35,824 bases of DNA from Paenibacillus sp. A3 (lineage in GTDB: Bacteria; Bacillota; Bacilli; Paenibacillales; NBRC-103111): positions 1 through 35,824 of the forward strand of contig NZ_JTHN01000155.1 of the NCBI RefSeq assembly GCF_001399685.1, in the 5' to 3' direction. Shown in pieces: positions 7,268-15,427 of the stretch; within the stretch, counting starts at the first letter, position 1; each line of letters starts with the position of its first letter. Position numbers and translations under genes: made by a program. The notes beneath the pieces were generated by a model that saw nothing but the letters and a program-made list of their open reading frames with translations, had not been told where the DNA came from and ran no database searches.

Positions 7268-8701
7268 CTACAAACCGCTGTTGTTCATTCCGATCTCGAA
7301 CTTTTCCTCGTACGCGCCTCTTTCGGCTTCCTCGCCGAGCGGCGCTATGGCGAACCCGGTATAGCCGAACACGATCGCCAACAAGGGCGTGATAAAACAC
7401 ATAAACGAATAAAGAACATACTCCATGCCGATATTCAGCGTAGCCATAATAAAGGCGCCCGAAACTCCCCATGGAACGATCGGATGGACGATGGTTCCGG
7501 CATCCTCCAGCGTTCTGGACAAATTTTTCGGATGAAGCTTCAGCCGTTTATACGCAGACTCCAGCATCTGTCCGGGCAAAATAATGGACAAGTAGCATTC
7601 CCCGATAATGACATTTACCCCGATCGAAGAAAAAACCGTAGCGCTGATGACATTTCCTTTTTTATTCAAGAGACTCTGAATCCGGTCGATAATCGTATGA
7701 ATCAGACCGATTTCTTTCACAAGACCGCCGAAGGCGAGCGCCAGGAGGATGAGCGAGACGGCAAACATCATACTGGATAACCCGCCTAGCGACAGCAGCT
7801 TATCGATAGCTTCAACTCCCGTTTCCGATTTGTAGCCAAAGTGCGCGACGCTCATGAGCCGTCCTGCCGAAACGCCGGGAACCGTAAAAAAGGCCGTCGC
7901 GATGGCGACCAATAAACCGACAACCAGCGTTGGAATGGCATCGAACCGTTTGAAGGCCAGGACGATAATCGCGAGCGGCGAGAGCAGGGTCAGAGGAGTA
8001 ATCGTGAAGCGTTCGTTGAGGGTACGGATCATCGTTTCAATGCCGGAGGTGTCTGCGGCACGGTCGGAGGATATGGAAAAAAAAGCAAACAAGATCAGCG
8101 TCAAGACCAAACTTGGAATCGTCGTCCACAGCATATGCCGGATATGATCGAAAATAGGCACCTTGGCCGTCGCGGAGGCAAGATTCGTCGTATCCGAAAG
8201 AGGCGATATTTTATCACCGAAGACGGAGCCGCAAACGATGGCCCCTGCCGCCATAGCGGGGGAAATTCCCATGCCGTAGGCGACCCCCATCAAGGCAACG
8301 CCCATCGTGCCGATGGCGCTCCAGGAGCTTCCTGTCAGCACGGAGACGACTCCGCAAATTAACACCGCCGATACGAGAAAATAGCTGGGCGAAAGAATGT
8401 GCAGGCCGTAATAAGACAAGGTCGGAACGGTTCCGTTCAATACCCATATCCCGATCAAGATCCCGATCAAACACAAAATGAGGATCGAGGGAAGGCCGTA
8501 CAAAATGCCTTTGACGATAGCCGACTCCAACTGTTTCCAGGCAAATCCTAATTTTAAACCATACAAAGAGAGAAGGATCGATGCCATCAAGATGGGGATT
8601 TGCGGAGCGACTTGATAGTGAAGAATGCTTACCGCCAAAATGATGACGATAACCGCAATGAGCGCGCTTGACATGAAAAACGATGGTTTTCTCGTTACCA
8701 T
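7268..8701 (-). CDS. nhaC: NhaC-family Na+/H+ antiporter
   Basis: A 477-residue integral membrane protein with about 11 hydrophobic segments and a short charged C-terminal tail. The family signature GDKISPLSDTTNLA (about residues 177-190) and the preceding GSSWSAIGTMGVALMG stretch place it in the NhaC branch of the ion transporter superfamily. These proteins exchange cytoplasmic Na+ for external H+, and some relatives exchange malate/lactate or other substrates. AGGAGG lies 8 bases before the ATG. It follows the aromatic catabolic operon on the same strand after about 195 bases that contain a cre-like site, so it probably has its own promoter. Actual substrate is inferred from family only. 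Confidence 0.88.
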   Translation of the reverse strand: MVTRKPSFFMSSALIAVIVIILAVSILHYQVAPQIPILMASILLSLYGLKLGFAWKQLESAIVKGILYGLPSILILCLIGILIGIWVLNGTVPTLSYYGLHILSPSYFLVSAVLICGVVSVLTGSSWSAIGTMGVALMGVAYGMGISPAMAAGAIVCGSVFGDKISPLSDTTNLASATAKVPIFDHIRHMLWTTIPSLVLTLILFAFFSISSDRAADTSGIETMIRTLNERFTITPLTLLSPLAIIVLAFKRFDAIPTLVVGLLVAIATAFFTVPGVSAGRLMSVAHFGYKSETGVEAIDKLLSLGGLSSMMFAVSLILLALAFGGLVKEIGLIHTIIDRIQSLLNKKGNVISATVFSSIGVNVIIGECYLSIILPGQMLESAYKRLKLHPKNLSRTLEDAGTIVHPIVPWGVSGAFIMATLNIGMEYVLYSFMCFITPLLAIVFGYTGFAIAPLGEEAERGAYEEKFEIGMNNSGL

Positions 8702-8752
8702 AACTATTCCTCCTGCACGAACGGAATCGTAAGACGCGCGAAATCAATTTAA

Positions 8753-8767
8753 TGTAAGCGTATTCAA
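8753..8767 (-). promoter_or_regulatory. cre-like site upstream of the antiporter
   Basis: TTGAATACGCTTACA on the minus strand matches 14 of 15 positions of the CcpA cre consensus WTGNAARCGNWWWCA. It lies about 50 bases before the antiporter start, suggesting carbon catabolite control. Confidence 0.45.
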
Positions 8768-8896
8768 AATAAAGAAGAAAGCATTCGACGGGAGACCGGG
8801 CTGCACGAGTGCAAGCTCCATAACGATTCAACGCTTCGTTTCTCATCCATCGGTCTCGCCGTCAGAACGCTTCTTGCGGCAGGCGTGCCGTTTTTC

Positions 8897-9205
8897 TCAT
8901 GGCTGTTTGCCGTGCCTATTCAACCGTTCCAAAATGGTCCGGAAGCCTCCCCTTCCGTGGTTCAGACAATTTTTGACTCGAAAAATGATGGCGCTGCCTT
9001 TGTGGGTTTCCTCGATAATATCCAAATAAGTAGCCCCTTCGAGCAGCTGCTTTGCGACTTCAAGCCTGAGAGCCATTGTTTTGACCTCGTTTACCGTACA
9101 CAAATCGGAAAAAAAATCGTAGCATTCATCCTTCGTTTGTAACGATAAAATGGCTTCGAATAACTGATGGATTTCTTCCTCGCTTCGCACGTTATTCCGC
9201 CGCAC
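8897..9205 (-). CDS. YerC/YecD-type TrpR-fold regulator, divergent
   Basis: A 102-residue protein of the YerC/YecD family, a helical fold related to the Trp repressor. The first half (LFEAILSLQTKDECYDFFSDLCTVNEV, then RLEVAKQLLEGATY) follows the family closely. The region corresponding to the recognition helix is changed: the usual ETGASTATISRVKRC is here ETHKGSAIIFRVKNC. It is the last gene of the aromatic catabolic operon, 20 bases after hmgA, so a role in sensing aromatic amino acids is plausible but inferred. The start is GTG; a second GTG five codons in is possible. The usual housekeeping YerC would be elsewhere in the genome. Confidence 0.8.
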   Translation of the reverse strand: MRRNNVRSEEEIHQLFEAILSLQTKDECYDFFSDLCTVNEVKTMALRLEVAKQLLEGATYLDIIEETHKGSAIIFRVKNCLNHGRGGFRTILERLNRHGKQP

Positions 9206-9225
9206 TATGCCACCACCACGCCGTA

Positions 9226-10383
9226 TTATTTATGGGACCAGCTGTAAAGATAGTTTTTGTCTTCGATGGTATGGGCTGCCTTGACGACCTTGAGCGGACG
9301 GAAAGTGTCCACCATGACCGCCAATTCCTTCGTTTCTTTTTTGCCCAGGCTCGCCTCGATCGTGCCGGGATGAGGTCCGTGAGGAATGCCTGACGGATGA
9401 AGCGTAATGGACCCTTCTTCGATGCCCCGGCGGCTCATGAAATTGCCCTCCACATAGTAGAGCACCTCGTCGCTGTCCACGTTGCTGTGAAAATAAGGCG
9501 TCGGAACGGCTTCCGGATGATAATCGTACATTCTCGGGACGAAGGAGCAGACGACGAACTGATGCCCTTCGAACGTCTGGTGGATCGGAGGCGGCATATG
9601 AATGCGTCCGGTGATCGGTTCGAAATCCGCAATGTTGAAAATGTACGGATACAGATAACCGTCCCAGCCGACGACGTCCAGCGGATGATGGCTGTAAATA
9701 TGCGAATGCAGCGCGCCTCTCGTCTTGGACCGCACCTCGAACTCCCCGAGCTCCGTGTGCGTCTCCAGCGTCTCCGGCAGCCGGATATCCCTTTCGCAAA
9801 AAGGACTGTGCTCCAGCATCTGACCGTGCTCGTTGCGGTAACGCTTCGGCGTGCTGATCCAGCTGTTCGTTTCCACGACCAAAAATTTGGTGTCTTCCCC
9901 ATCCGGCACGATCCGGTAGATGGTACCGATCGGAATGACGATATAATCGCCCGGACGGTAGCGCAGCGTACCGAACATCGACTCGACCTTGCCTGTTCCG
10001 TAATGTACGAACAGAAGCTCGTCGCCGTCGCCGTTGCGGTAATAATAATTCATTGGTTCCGTAGGACTCGACACGGCAAGCAGGATATCGTCATTACCAA
10101 GAACGTACGTTCTCCCCTGAACGCCATCACCTTGCTTCGGAGCCGCGCCCGTCTGAAAATGGCGGTATCCGAGCACGTTGTCGTCCTCGTACTCAATGCT
10201 GCACGCACCGAGGTATTCGGCTTTGACGATTTCCGTCGGCGCTCCGTGATGGTAAAGGATCGATTGAATGCCGGAGAAGCCTTTCGTGCCCATCACTTGC
10301 TCGCGAAACAACGAACCGTCTTCTTTTCTGAACTGCACGTGTCTTTTATTGGGAATTTGCCCCATCCGATGGTAGAACGGCAT
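9226..10383 (-). CDS. hmgA: Homogentisate 1,2-dioxygenase
   Basis: Opens the aromatic ring of homogentisate to maleylacetoacetate with O2 and Fe(II). The 385-residue cupin-fold protein is the shorter Gram-positive/actinobacterial type. Visible features are YHHGAPTE near the N-terminus, DVVGWDGYLYPYIFN (236-250), the probable iron ligands in YFHSNVDSDEVLYY (His299, acidic residue at 305/306) and the third ligand in HPSGIPHGPHPG (His335). It sits between fahA and the YerC-like gene with short gaps. Together with hpd and fahA it forms the tyrosine-to-fumarate route. Confidence 0.93.
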   Translation of the reverse strand: MPFYHRMGQIPNKRHVQFRKEDGSLFREQVMGTKGFSGIQSILYHHGAPTEIVKAEYLGACSIEYEDDNVLGYRHFQTGAAPKQGDGVQGRTYVLGNDDILLAVSSPTEPMNYYYRNGDGDELLFVHYGTGKVESMFGTLRYRPGDYIVIPIGTIYRIVPDGEDTKFLVVETNSWISTPKRYRNEHGQMLEHSPFCERDIRLPETLETHTELGEFEVRSKTRGALHSHIYSHHPLDVVGWDGYLYPYIFNIADFEPITGRIHMPPPIHQTFEGHQFVVCSFVPRMYDYHPEAVPTPYFHSNVDSDEVLYYVEGNFMSRRGIEEGSITLHPSGIPHGPHPGTIEASLGKKETKELAVMVDTFRPLKVVKAAHTIEDKNYLYSWSHK

Positions 10384-10416
10384 CTTGTACGACCTCCTTG
10401 GTTAAGTTGCGCTTGT

Positions 10417-11679
10417 TTATTTCAACGAAGGGAGAACCCGGCCCGTCACCTCGCCAAACCCGATGCGGTACCCGTTGCCTTGAGCGTAGCCGGTCATGGT
10501 CAGCCGGTCGCCGTCTTCCAGCCAGACCCGTTTGACGCCATCGCTTAACTGAAGAGGCTCGGCCCCGCGCCAGGCCAATTCCAGCATGCATCCCCGGCTT
10601 GCCTTATCCGGTCCGCTGATCGTCCCGGAGGCCAGCAAATCCCCGGCTCGCAGGTTGCAGCCGCCTACCGTATGATGAGCGATTTGCTGCGCCATGCTCC
10701 AATACAGGTATTTGACATTGCTCTCTGTGATCCGCTCGGCCTGCTCCATATCGGCGCTTTGCAGGTATACTTCCAGCTTGATATCAAAGGCGTGCGCTCC
10801 CTCCTGCTTCAGATAAGGAAGCGGCTCCGGCTCCTGCCGGCTTCCGCGGATGCGGAACGGCTCCAAGGCATCGAGCGGCACAACCCAGGGCGAAATCGAT
10901 GTCGCGAAATTTTTCGCGAGAAAAGGTCCGAGCGGCTGGTATTCCCAAGCCTGAATATCGCGGGCGCTCCAATCGTTGACGAGCACCAGTCCGAAAATAT
11001 GCTCCGCCGCCCGTTCGACGGGGATGGGAATACCGAGCGGATTGCCTGCCCCCATAAACCAGCCGATTTCCAGCTCAAAGTCCAGCTGTCGGCTCGGCCC
11101 GAATACAGGCGCCGCCGCATCCGGCGGCTTCATCTGCCCTTGCGGGCGGCGCACGTCGGTCCCGCTAAGCACGATCGAGCTGGCCCGGCCATGGTACCCG
11201 ACCGGGAGATGATGCCAGTTGGGCATCAAGGCATTGTCTTTCCCCCGGAACATCGTTCCTACATTGAAGGCATGGTCCCGCGAAGCGTAAAAATCCGTAT
11301 AATCGCCGATCTCTACGGGCAGCAGCAGCTCCACGTCCTTCTGCGGCAGCAGGGCGGCGGCCCGCAGCTCCGCGTTGTCCCGAAGCTCCGGCTCGTCGGC
11401 TGACAGCAGCCGCTGAATTTCCGCGCGGACCTGCTGCCAGGCCGGGCGGCCCAGCGCCATGAACGCGTTCAGCGACGCTTGCTCGAATATTCCCTTTCCG
11501 GCCGCTTCCGTCCTAGCGAAGCTGCCTGCCTGATCGAGGACGGCAAGATCCAGAACGTAATCCCCGATGGCTACGCCAATCCGGGGAGTTCCGCCGTTAC
11601 GGGAGCGGAAGACTCCGTAGGGAAGATTTTGGATCGGGAAATGCGATTCCGGAGCAACCTCAACAAATGAGCGCAGCAT
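10417..11679 (-). CDS. fahA: Fumarylacetoacetase
   Basis: Hydrolyses fumarylacetoacetate to fumarate and acetoacetate, the last step of tyrosine breakdown. The 420-residue protein has the FAH N-terminal domain followed by the catalytic FAH domain. Metal and active-site segments are recognisable: DFYASRDHAFNVG (Asp129), LPVGYHGRASS, the acidic pair in FELEIGWF (Glu202 and Glu204) and VLVNDWSARDIQAWE. A GTG at 11685 opens the frame, but ATG 11679 lies 8 bases after AAAGGAG and is preferred. It starts 14 bases after the unknown 314-residue gene and is followed by hmgA. Confidence 0.93.
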   Translation of the reverse strand: MLRSFVEVAPESHFPIQNLPYGVFRSRNGGTPRIGVAIGDYVLDLAVLDQAGSFARTEAAGKGIFEQASLNAFMALGRPAWQQVRAEIQRLLSADEPELRDNAELRAAALLPQKDVELLLPVEIGDYTDFYASRDHAFNVGTMFRGKDNALMPNWHHLPVGYHGRASSIVLSGTDVRRPQGQMKPPDAAAPVFGPSRQLDFELEIGWFMGAGNPLGIPIPVERAAEHIFGLVLVNDWSARDIQAWEYQPLGPFLAKNFATSISPWVVPLDALEPFRIRGSRQEPEPLPYLKQEGAHAFDIKLEVYLQSADMEQAERITESNVKYLYWSMAQQIAHHTVGGCNLRAGDLLASGTISGPDKASRGCMLELAWRGAEPLQLSDGVKRVWLEDGDRLTMTGYAQGNGYRIGFGEVTGRVLPSLK

Positions 11680-11693
11680 CTTCACGGCTCCTT

Positions 11694-12638
11694 TTATTCA
11701 ATTGATTTTAGCTCCCGCAGCTCGTCGCGAGGCTCGTCGAAGCTGCAGCTTCCGTAGGAGCACAGCGCCTGATTGCGCAGCCTCCGCGCCTCATTGGTCG
11801 AAAGCGTAAGCGTTCTCCAGCCTAACGCATCCGGGAGGAAGACGAAGCTGTCGGGGTCCTTGTCTGCCAAAATTTCGGCGGTTTTGTCGCGACCCAGCTT
11901 GTAAACATGCGCCAGCATCCCTGCGACAAACACGTTAAGGAAGCCGTGCATCTCGGTCTTCACTTCTTCCCGGTACATGCGAACCGGGTGATGAAGGCCG
12001 GCTGTGAACTTCAACGCCAATTGGCGGTCCCTGCACCCGACGAGGACGGCGGCCACCTGCTCCGGCGACGGAAACGCGTCGGAGGTGACGCCTCCGGTCC
12101 GCAGCTTTACGCCCGGCTGCATCCCGCCTTGGCTGGCGCAATACTTCACCGCGTCAAGGCCTTCTTCGATCCGGCTGCCCCATTCGCCGTTCAAAGGAAA
12201 CGTCCATTCGAAGAAAAGCCGGAGGCCGTGTTCCGATGCTCCGGCTGCCATCTCATCCAGTAACCGACGGTCCGCACCCGCAGGGGGAAGAGGAAGCTCC
12301 AGCACGTCGATGTTTACCGACGAACCATGCTTCCCCCGGAAAGCCTCCGTTTGCCGCAAAGTATCGCCAAACAGCCGAAGGCATTCTTCCGCATCCCGGC
12401 TGCGGGTTCCAAGAACCGACAGCATCAGCGGCCGGTCCCCGGAAAACATCGGCATATACGGAGTTAGCTCCTCCAATTGCACAGCGGGGATGATGAACCG
12501 GCCCAGCATCCATGTATCCTGTCCGTCCCGGTAAGCCGCGTAATTGCGTATGGCCTGCTCCAGAGGCAGGGCGGCGGGCGGAAATAACCCGGCATAATCG
12601 AGGAGCTGCTCCATCAAAGCTTTAGCGCTGGAAATCAT
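11694..12638 (-). CDS. Unrecognised protein in the tyrosine catabolic operon
   Basis: A 314-residue soluble protein between hpd and fahA, with gaps of 48 and 14 bases, so almost certainly co-transcribed. I do not recognise its family. Alternating helix/strand sequence with VKLRTGGVTSDAFPSPEQV (about 176-194) and LALKFTAGLHHPVR (about 208-221) suggests a TIM-barrel-like fold with Lys, Arg and His residues at strand ends. The N-terminus DYAGLFPPAALPLEQAI is well defined. The operon has no glutathione-dependent maleylacetoacetate isomerase (MaiA), so this protein is a candidate for that step or for another accessory task; this is inference from context. An AAAGG-type ribosome site precedes the ATG. 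Confidence 0.8.
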   Translation of the reverse strand: MISSAKALMEQLLDYAGLFPPAALPLEQAIRNYAAYRDGQDTWMLGRFIIPAVQLEELTPYMPMFSGDRPLMLSVLGTRSRDAEECLRLFGDTLRQTEAFRGKHGSSVNIDVLELPLPPAGADRRLLDEMAAGASEHGLRLFFEWTFPLNGEWGSRIEEGLDAVKYCASQGGMQPGVKLRTGGVTSDAFPSPEQVAAVLVGCRDRQLALKFTAGLHHPVRMYREEVKTEMHGFLNVFVAGMLAHVYKLGRDKTAEILADKDPDSFVFLPDALGWRTLTLSTNEARRLRNQALCSYGSCSFDEPRDELRELKSIE

Positions 12639-12686
12639 GTGACGATCGCCCGCCTTTCCTTTTAAGTCTATTGATTTGTAAGAAAA

Positions 12687-13802
12687 TTACAAATTTCCGC
12701 GACGCGCCTGCTCTCTTTCGATCGATTCGAACAGCGCTTTGAAGTTGCCTTCACCGAACGTGGTCGCCCCTTTGCGCTGAATGATTTCGAAGAACAGGGT
12801 CGGCCGGTCGACAAGCGGCTTCGTAAAGATTTGCAGCAGGTACCCTTCCTCGTCGCGGTCGACAAGAATGCGGTATTGCTTGAGCTTCTCGATATCCTCG
12901 TCGATCTTGCCGACCCGGTCCGCCAGCTCTTCATAGTACGTTTCCGGCGTATCCAGGAATTCCACGCCGTTTTCCTTCAGCACCTTTACGGTCGTGATAA
13001 TATCGTTGGTCAATAAAGCTGCGTGCTGCACCCCAGGACCGTTGTAGAACTCCAAATATTCTTCGATTTGCGATTTGCGCTTGCCGGTGGCCGGCTCGTT
13101 AATCGGCATTTTGATGCGGCCGCCGTTGCAAATGACTTTGGACATCAAAGCCGAATATTCAGTGCTTATATCTTCATCATCGTAATGAATCATTTCCTTG
13201 AAGCCCATGACCTTCTCGTAGTAGGACACCCATTCGTTCATTTCCTCGACGTTACCGACGACATGGTCGATCCCGATAAGGCCCGCATCCTGATACGGAA
13301 ACGAGAAGTTGACGGGCTGATATCCCGGCGCGAACAAGCCCTTATAGTTCTTTCGATCCACTAGGGTATGCACCGTATCGCCGTACGTGCCGATGATGGC
13401 TTTTTTATAGGTGCCGTGTTCGTCCGTCAGCACCTGCGGCGCCATCACGGGAATGCCGCCTCTGGAAATCGCCTCTGCGTAAGCCTTTTCAACGTCGTCA
13501 ACCCGAAACGCGACGTCCTTCGCTCCTTCGCCATGCTTCTTGATAAATTCCGTGACCGGGTGGTCCTCCTGAAGCGAGCCCGTCACCACAAAGCGGATTC
13601 TCCGCTGCTCCAGCACGTAGGATACGCGATCGCGCTGACCGGTTTCCAGCCCGGCGAAGGCGACAATCTTGAACCCGAAGGCCCGGCTCATGTAATAGGC
13701 GGCCTGCTTCGCGTTGCCAACGTAAAACTCCATATATTCAAAATCCTCGATCGGGAAAAAATCTTGCTGCAGCTCGCTAACTAAGGTAGTATCCATTTCC
13801 AT
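12687..13802 (-). CDS. hpd: 4-Hydroxyphenylpyruvate dioxygenase
   Basis: Converts 4-hydroxyphenylpyruvate to homogentisate using O2 and Fe(II). The 371-residue protein has two vicinal-oxygen-chelate domains. The iron triad is present in the second: His180 (GIDHVVGNV), His260 (GPGVQHAALL) and Glu339 (TLFFEIIQR). The C-terminal helix region ATTFGEGNFKALFESIE that closes the active site in this family is intact. AGGAGG lies 8 bases before the first ATG; a second Met two codons later is less likely. A strong promoter lies just upstream (13844-13872), so hpd to the YerC-like gene can be transcribed independently of pdh. Confidence 0.95.
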   Translation of the reverse strand: MEMDTTLVSELQQDFFPIEDFEYMEFYVGNAKQAAYYMSRAFGFKIVAFAGLETGQRDRVSYVLEQRRIRFVVTGSLQEDHPVTEFIKKHGEGAKDVAFRVDDVEKAYAEAISRGGIPVMAPQVLTDEHGTYKKAIIGTYGDTVHTLVDRKNYKGLFAPGYQPVNFSFPYQDAGLIGIDHVVGNVEEMNEWVSYYEKVMGFKEMIHYDDEDISTEYSALMSKVICNGGRIKMPINEPATGKRKSQIEEYLEFYNGPGVQHAALLTNDIITTVKVLKENGVEFLDTPETYYEELADRVGKIDEDIEKLKQYRILVDRDEEGYLLQIFTKPLVDRPTLFFEIIQRKGATTFGEGNFKALFESIEREQARRGNL

Positions 13803-13843
13803 TTTTATAACCTCCTAGAATAATATTCCTTATGGTTAATGCT

Positions 13844-13872
13844 ATTATATGGCAAACTTGTGAACTCTTCAA
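13844..13872 (-). promoter_or_regulatory. Promoter of hpd with overlapping inverted repeat
   Basis: TTGAAG (13867-13872) and a perfect TATAAT (13844-13849) are 17 bases apart on the minus strand. An inverted repeat TGAAC-N11-GTTCA (13861-13881) covers the -35 and could be an operator. The word TGTGAACT beside it (13859-13866) also occurs, inverted, upstream of pdh at 15537-15544. Confidence 0.75.
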
Positions 13873-13931
13873 AAACGTTCAATGCTGTATGCGCGTGTCA
13901 ACGCGAAATCGCTTTAGTACGTTAAATGAGC

Positions 13932-14159
13932 TTAGTCGGCTTCGGAGGCGGCAGCTTTCAGAAGCTGGTCCAACAGCTCCTCTTCATCGTTCAACACGAT
14001 GATTCGTTGATCCACTTTCACGAAGCGCTCCAAGTAACATTGCCCGCAATTGCCCAAACAGTCCTTCACCAAAATATCAACAGAGCCGTCACGCGCGATT
14101 TGTTTTAACGCTTCCGATTTGGTCAGCTCATTCGAGCTGCACAGCTTGACGGTAGCCAT
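13932..14159 (-). CDS. DUF1450 (YuzB-like) small Cys-rich protein
   Basis: A 75-residue protein resembling the DUF1450/YuzB family. Four cysteines stand out: Cys7 near the first strand and CLGNCGQC (Cys34, 38, 41). Their arrangement recalls thioredoxin-fold [2Fe-2S] ferredoxin-like proteins, so a small redox or metal-binding role is possible but not shown. It lies between pdh and hpd, 53 bases after the pdh stop and 130 bases before hpd, and probably shares the pdh transcript. GGGAGG precedes the ATG. The link to aromatic catabolism is positional only. Confidence 0.75.
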   Translation of the reverse strand: MATVKLCSSNELTKSEALKQIARDGSVDILVKDCLGNCGQCYLERFVKVDQRIIVLNDEEELLDQLLKAAASEAD

Positions 14160-14212
14160 AAGAACAAGCCTCCCGGAAAATCGTGATTATTTCCTACGTT
14201 TCCTACCTGCGG

Positions 14213-15373
14213 TTAGTGGCGGATCTGCCATTTGGCACGCTTTCTGGGGGAGAAGAAGCTGTTTCTTCCTTTTCTGGACTGAATCCGCTGCTCGCAGATC
14301 AGATTCGCCGCCTCGACCGTTGTAATGTTCTTTTCCTTGGCTTCCGAGAATACGCGGAGCAGCGACTGATAGATCGCTTTGGTTTTGGCCAAAACTCTGT
14401 CTTTGTTCGGTCCGTACAGCTCATCCGATACTTGCATGATGCCGCCGCTGTTGACCACGTAATCGGGTGCGTAAAGGATGCCTTTTCGCTTTAGGTCAAG
14501 GGCGTGGCTTTCATGAAGAAGCTGATTGTTCGCCGCGCCAGCGATCGCTTGAACCTTAAGCTGCCCGATCGTGTGATCGTTAATAATGCCGCCGACGGCG
14601 CACGGAACGAAAAAGTCGGCCTCTACGCCGTAGATCTCTTCTCCTTTCAAGGCAGTCGCAGTTCTGCCGAGCTTACCGGCTCTTTCCACAATTTGGTCTA
14701 CCATAGTTTGATCCACATCGGTCACATACAGATCGGCGCCTTCCTGCAGCAAATGCTCGGCGACTTTAAAGCCGACTTTCCCCAAGCCTTGAATCGCGAA
14801 CCGCTTGCCGCGCAAATCCTCGTACCCCCATAACGTTCGGGCTACCGCTTTCATGCTGTACAGAACGCCCAGTGCCGTCGGAATCGACGTTTCTCCCCCG
14901 CCGCCGTATTCCTCGGGCAGCCCGGCGATGCAATTCGTCTCTTTGCACGCATGGACGAAATCGTCCAGCACCGTGCCCATATCCGTTCCGGTATAAAATC
15001 TTCCGTTCAACGAATCGATAAATTGACCGTAAGCCCGGAACAATTCCGGAGTTTTATCCTTGGCCGGGTCTCCGATGATGACCGCTTTTCCCCCGCCAAA
15101 GTCCACATCGGCCGCCGCGCATTTATAGGTCATCGCCTTCGATAAACGCAGAACGTCCTCCAGCGCTTCCTCGACGGTAGCATAGGGCCTCATCCGCGTT
15201 CCTCCCAAAGCCGGGCCGAGCGTCGTATCGTGGATGGCGATAATCGCTTTCAAACCCGTGGCGGGGTCATTGCAAAACAGCACCTGCTCATGCTCCTGCA
15301 TTTTCTCGAACAAGTCGGTCGTTCGCGAGGACGCCGACGGTTTGATCTCAGATAATAACGCTGCATTGTTCAT
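14213..15373 (-). CDS. pdh: Phenylalanine dehydrogenase
   Basis: An NAD+-dependent amino acid dehydrogenase (386 residues) of the Glu/Leu/Phe/Val family that deaminates phenylalanine, and often tyrosine, to the 2-oxo acid. Substrate-domain lysines are Lys84 (MTYKC) and catalytic Lys96 (DFGGGKAV); the Rossmann motif is [43 protein letters not shown] and the C-terminus [13 protein letters not shown] follow Lysinibacillus sphaericus phenylalanine dehydrogenase much more closely than leucine dehydrogenase. In context it probably supplies 4-hydroxyphenylpyruvate from tyrosine to Hpd. The frame opens at 15394, but the AGGAGG lies inside that extension, so ATG 15373 is the start. A cre-like site lies about 40 bases upstream. 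Confidence 0.9.
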   Translation of the reverse strand: MNNAALLSEIKPSASSRTTDLFEKMQEHEQVLFCNDPATGLKAIIAIHDTTLGPALGGTRMRPYATVEEALEDVLRLSKAMTYKCAAADVDFGGGKAVIIGDPAKDKTPELFRAYGQFIDSLNGRFYTGTDMGTVLDDFVHACKETNCIAGLPEEYGGGGETSIPTALGVLYSMKAVARTLWGYEDLRGKRFAIQGLGKVGFKVAEHLLQEGADLYVTDVDQTMVDQIVERAGKLGRTATALKGEEIYGVEADFFVPCAVGGIINDHTIGQLKVQAIAGAANNQLLHESHALDLKRKGILYAPDYVVNSGGIMQVSDELYGPNKDRVLAKTKAIYQSLLRVFSEAKEKNITTVEAANLICEQRIQSRKGRNSFFSPRKRAKWQIRH

Positions 15374-15412
15374 CTCTATTCCTCCTGAAACCATTCTCTA
15401 CTCTCTACATAA

Positions 15413-15427
15413 AAGTAAACGTTTTCA
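15413..15427 (-). promoter_or_regulatory. cre-like CcpA site upstream of pdh
   Basis: AAGTAAACGTTTTCA (plus strand) matches the cre consensus WTGNAARCGNWWWCA at 14 of 15 positions. It lies between a weak promoter-like TTAGAA-16-TACTAT (minus strand) and the pdh start, a position that suits roadblock repression by CcpA. Confidence 0.5.

Noticed and set aside
6771-7472. 233-codon minus-strand frame over the 100-residue gene
   Set aside because: It overlaps the well-placed plus-strand gene and its own C-terminal half is Arg/Val-rich shadow sequence; it also crosses the antiporter terminator and the antiporter 3' end.
9397-10548. 383-codon plus-strand frame opposite hmgA
   Set aside because: Shadow of hmgA and the end of fahA with biased composition.
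14213-15373. Leucine dehydrogenase as the identity of this gene
   Set aside because: TGTDMGT, the YGGGGETS segment and the [13 protein letters not shown] tail fit phenylalanine dehydrogenase, and the neighbours degrade aromatic amino acids.
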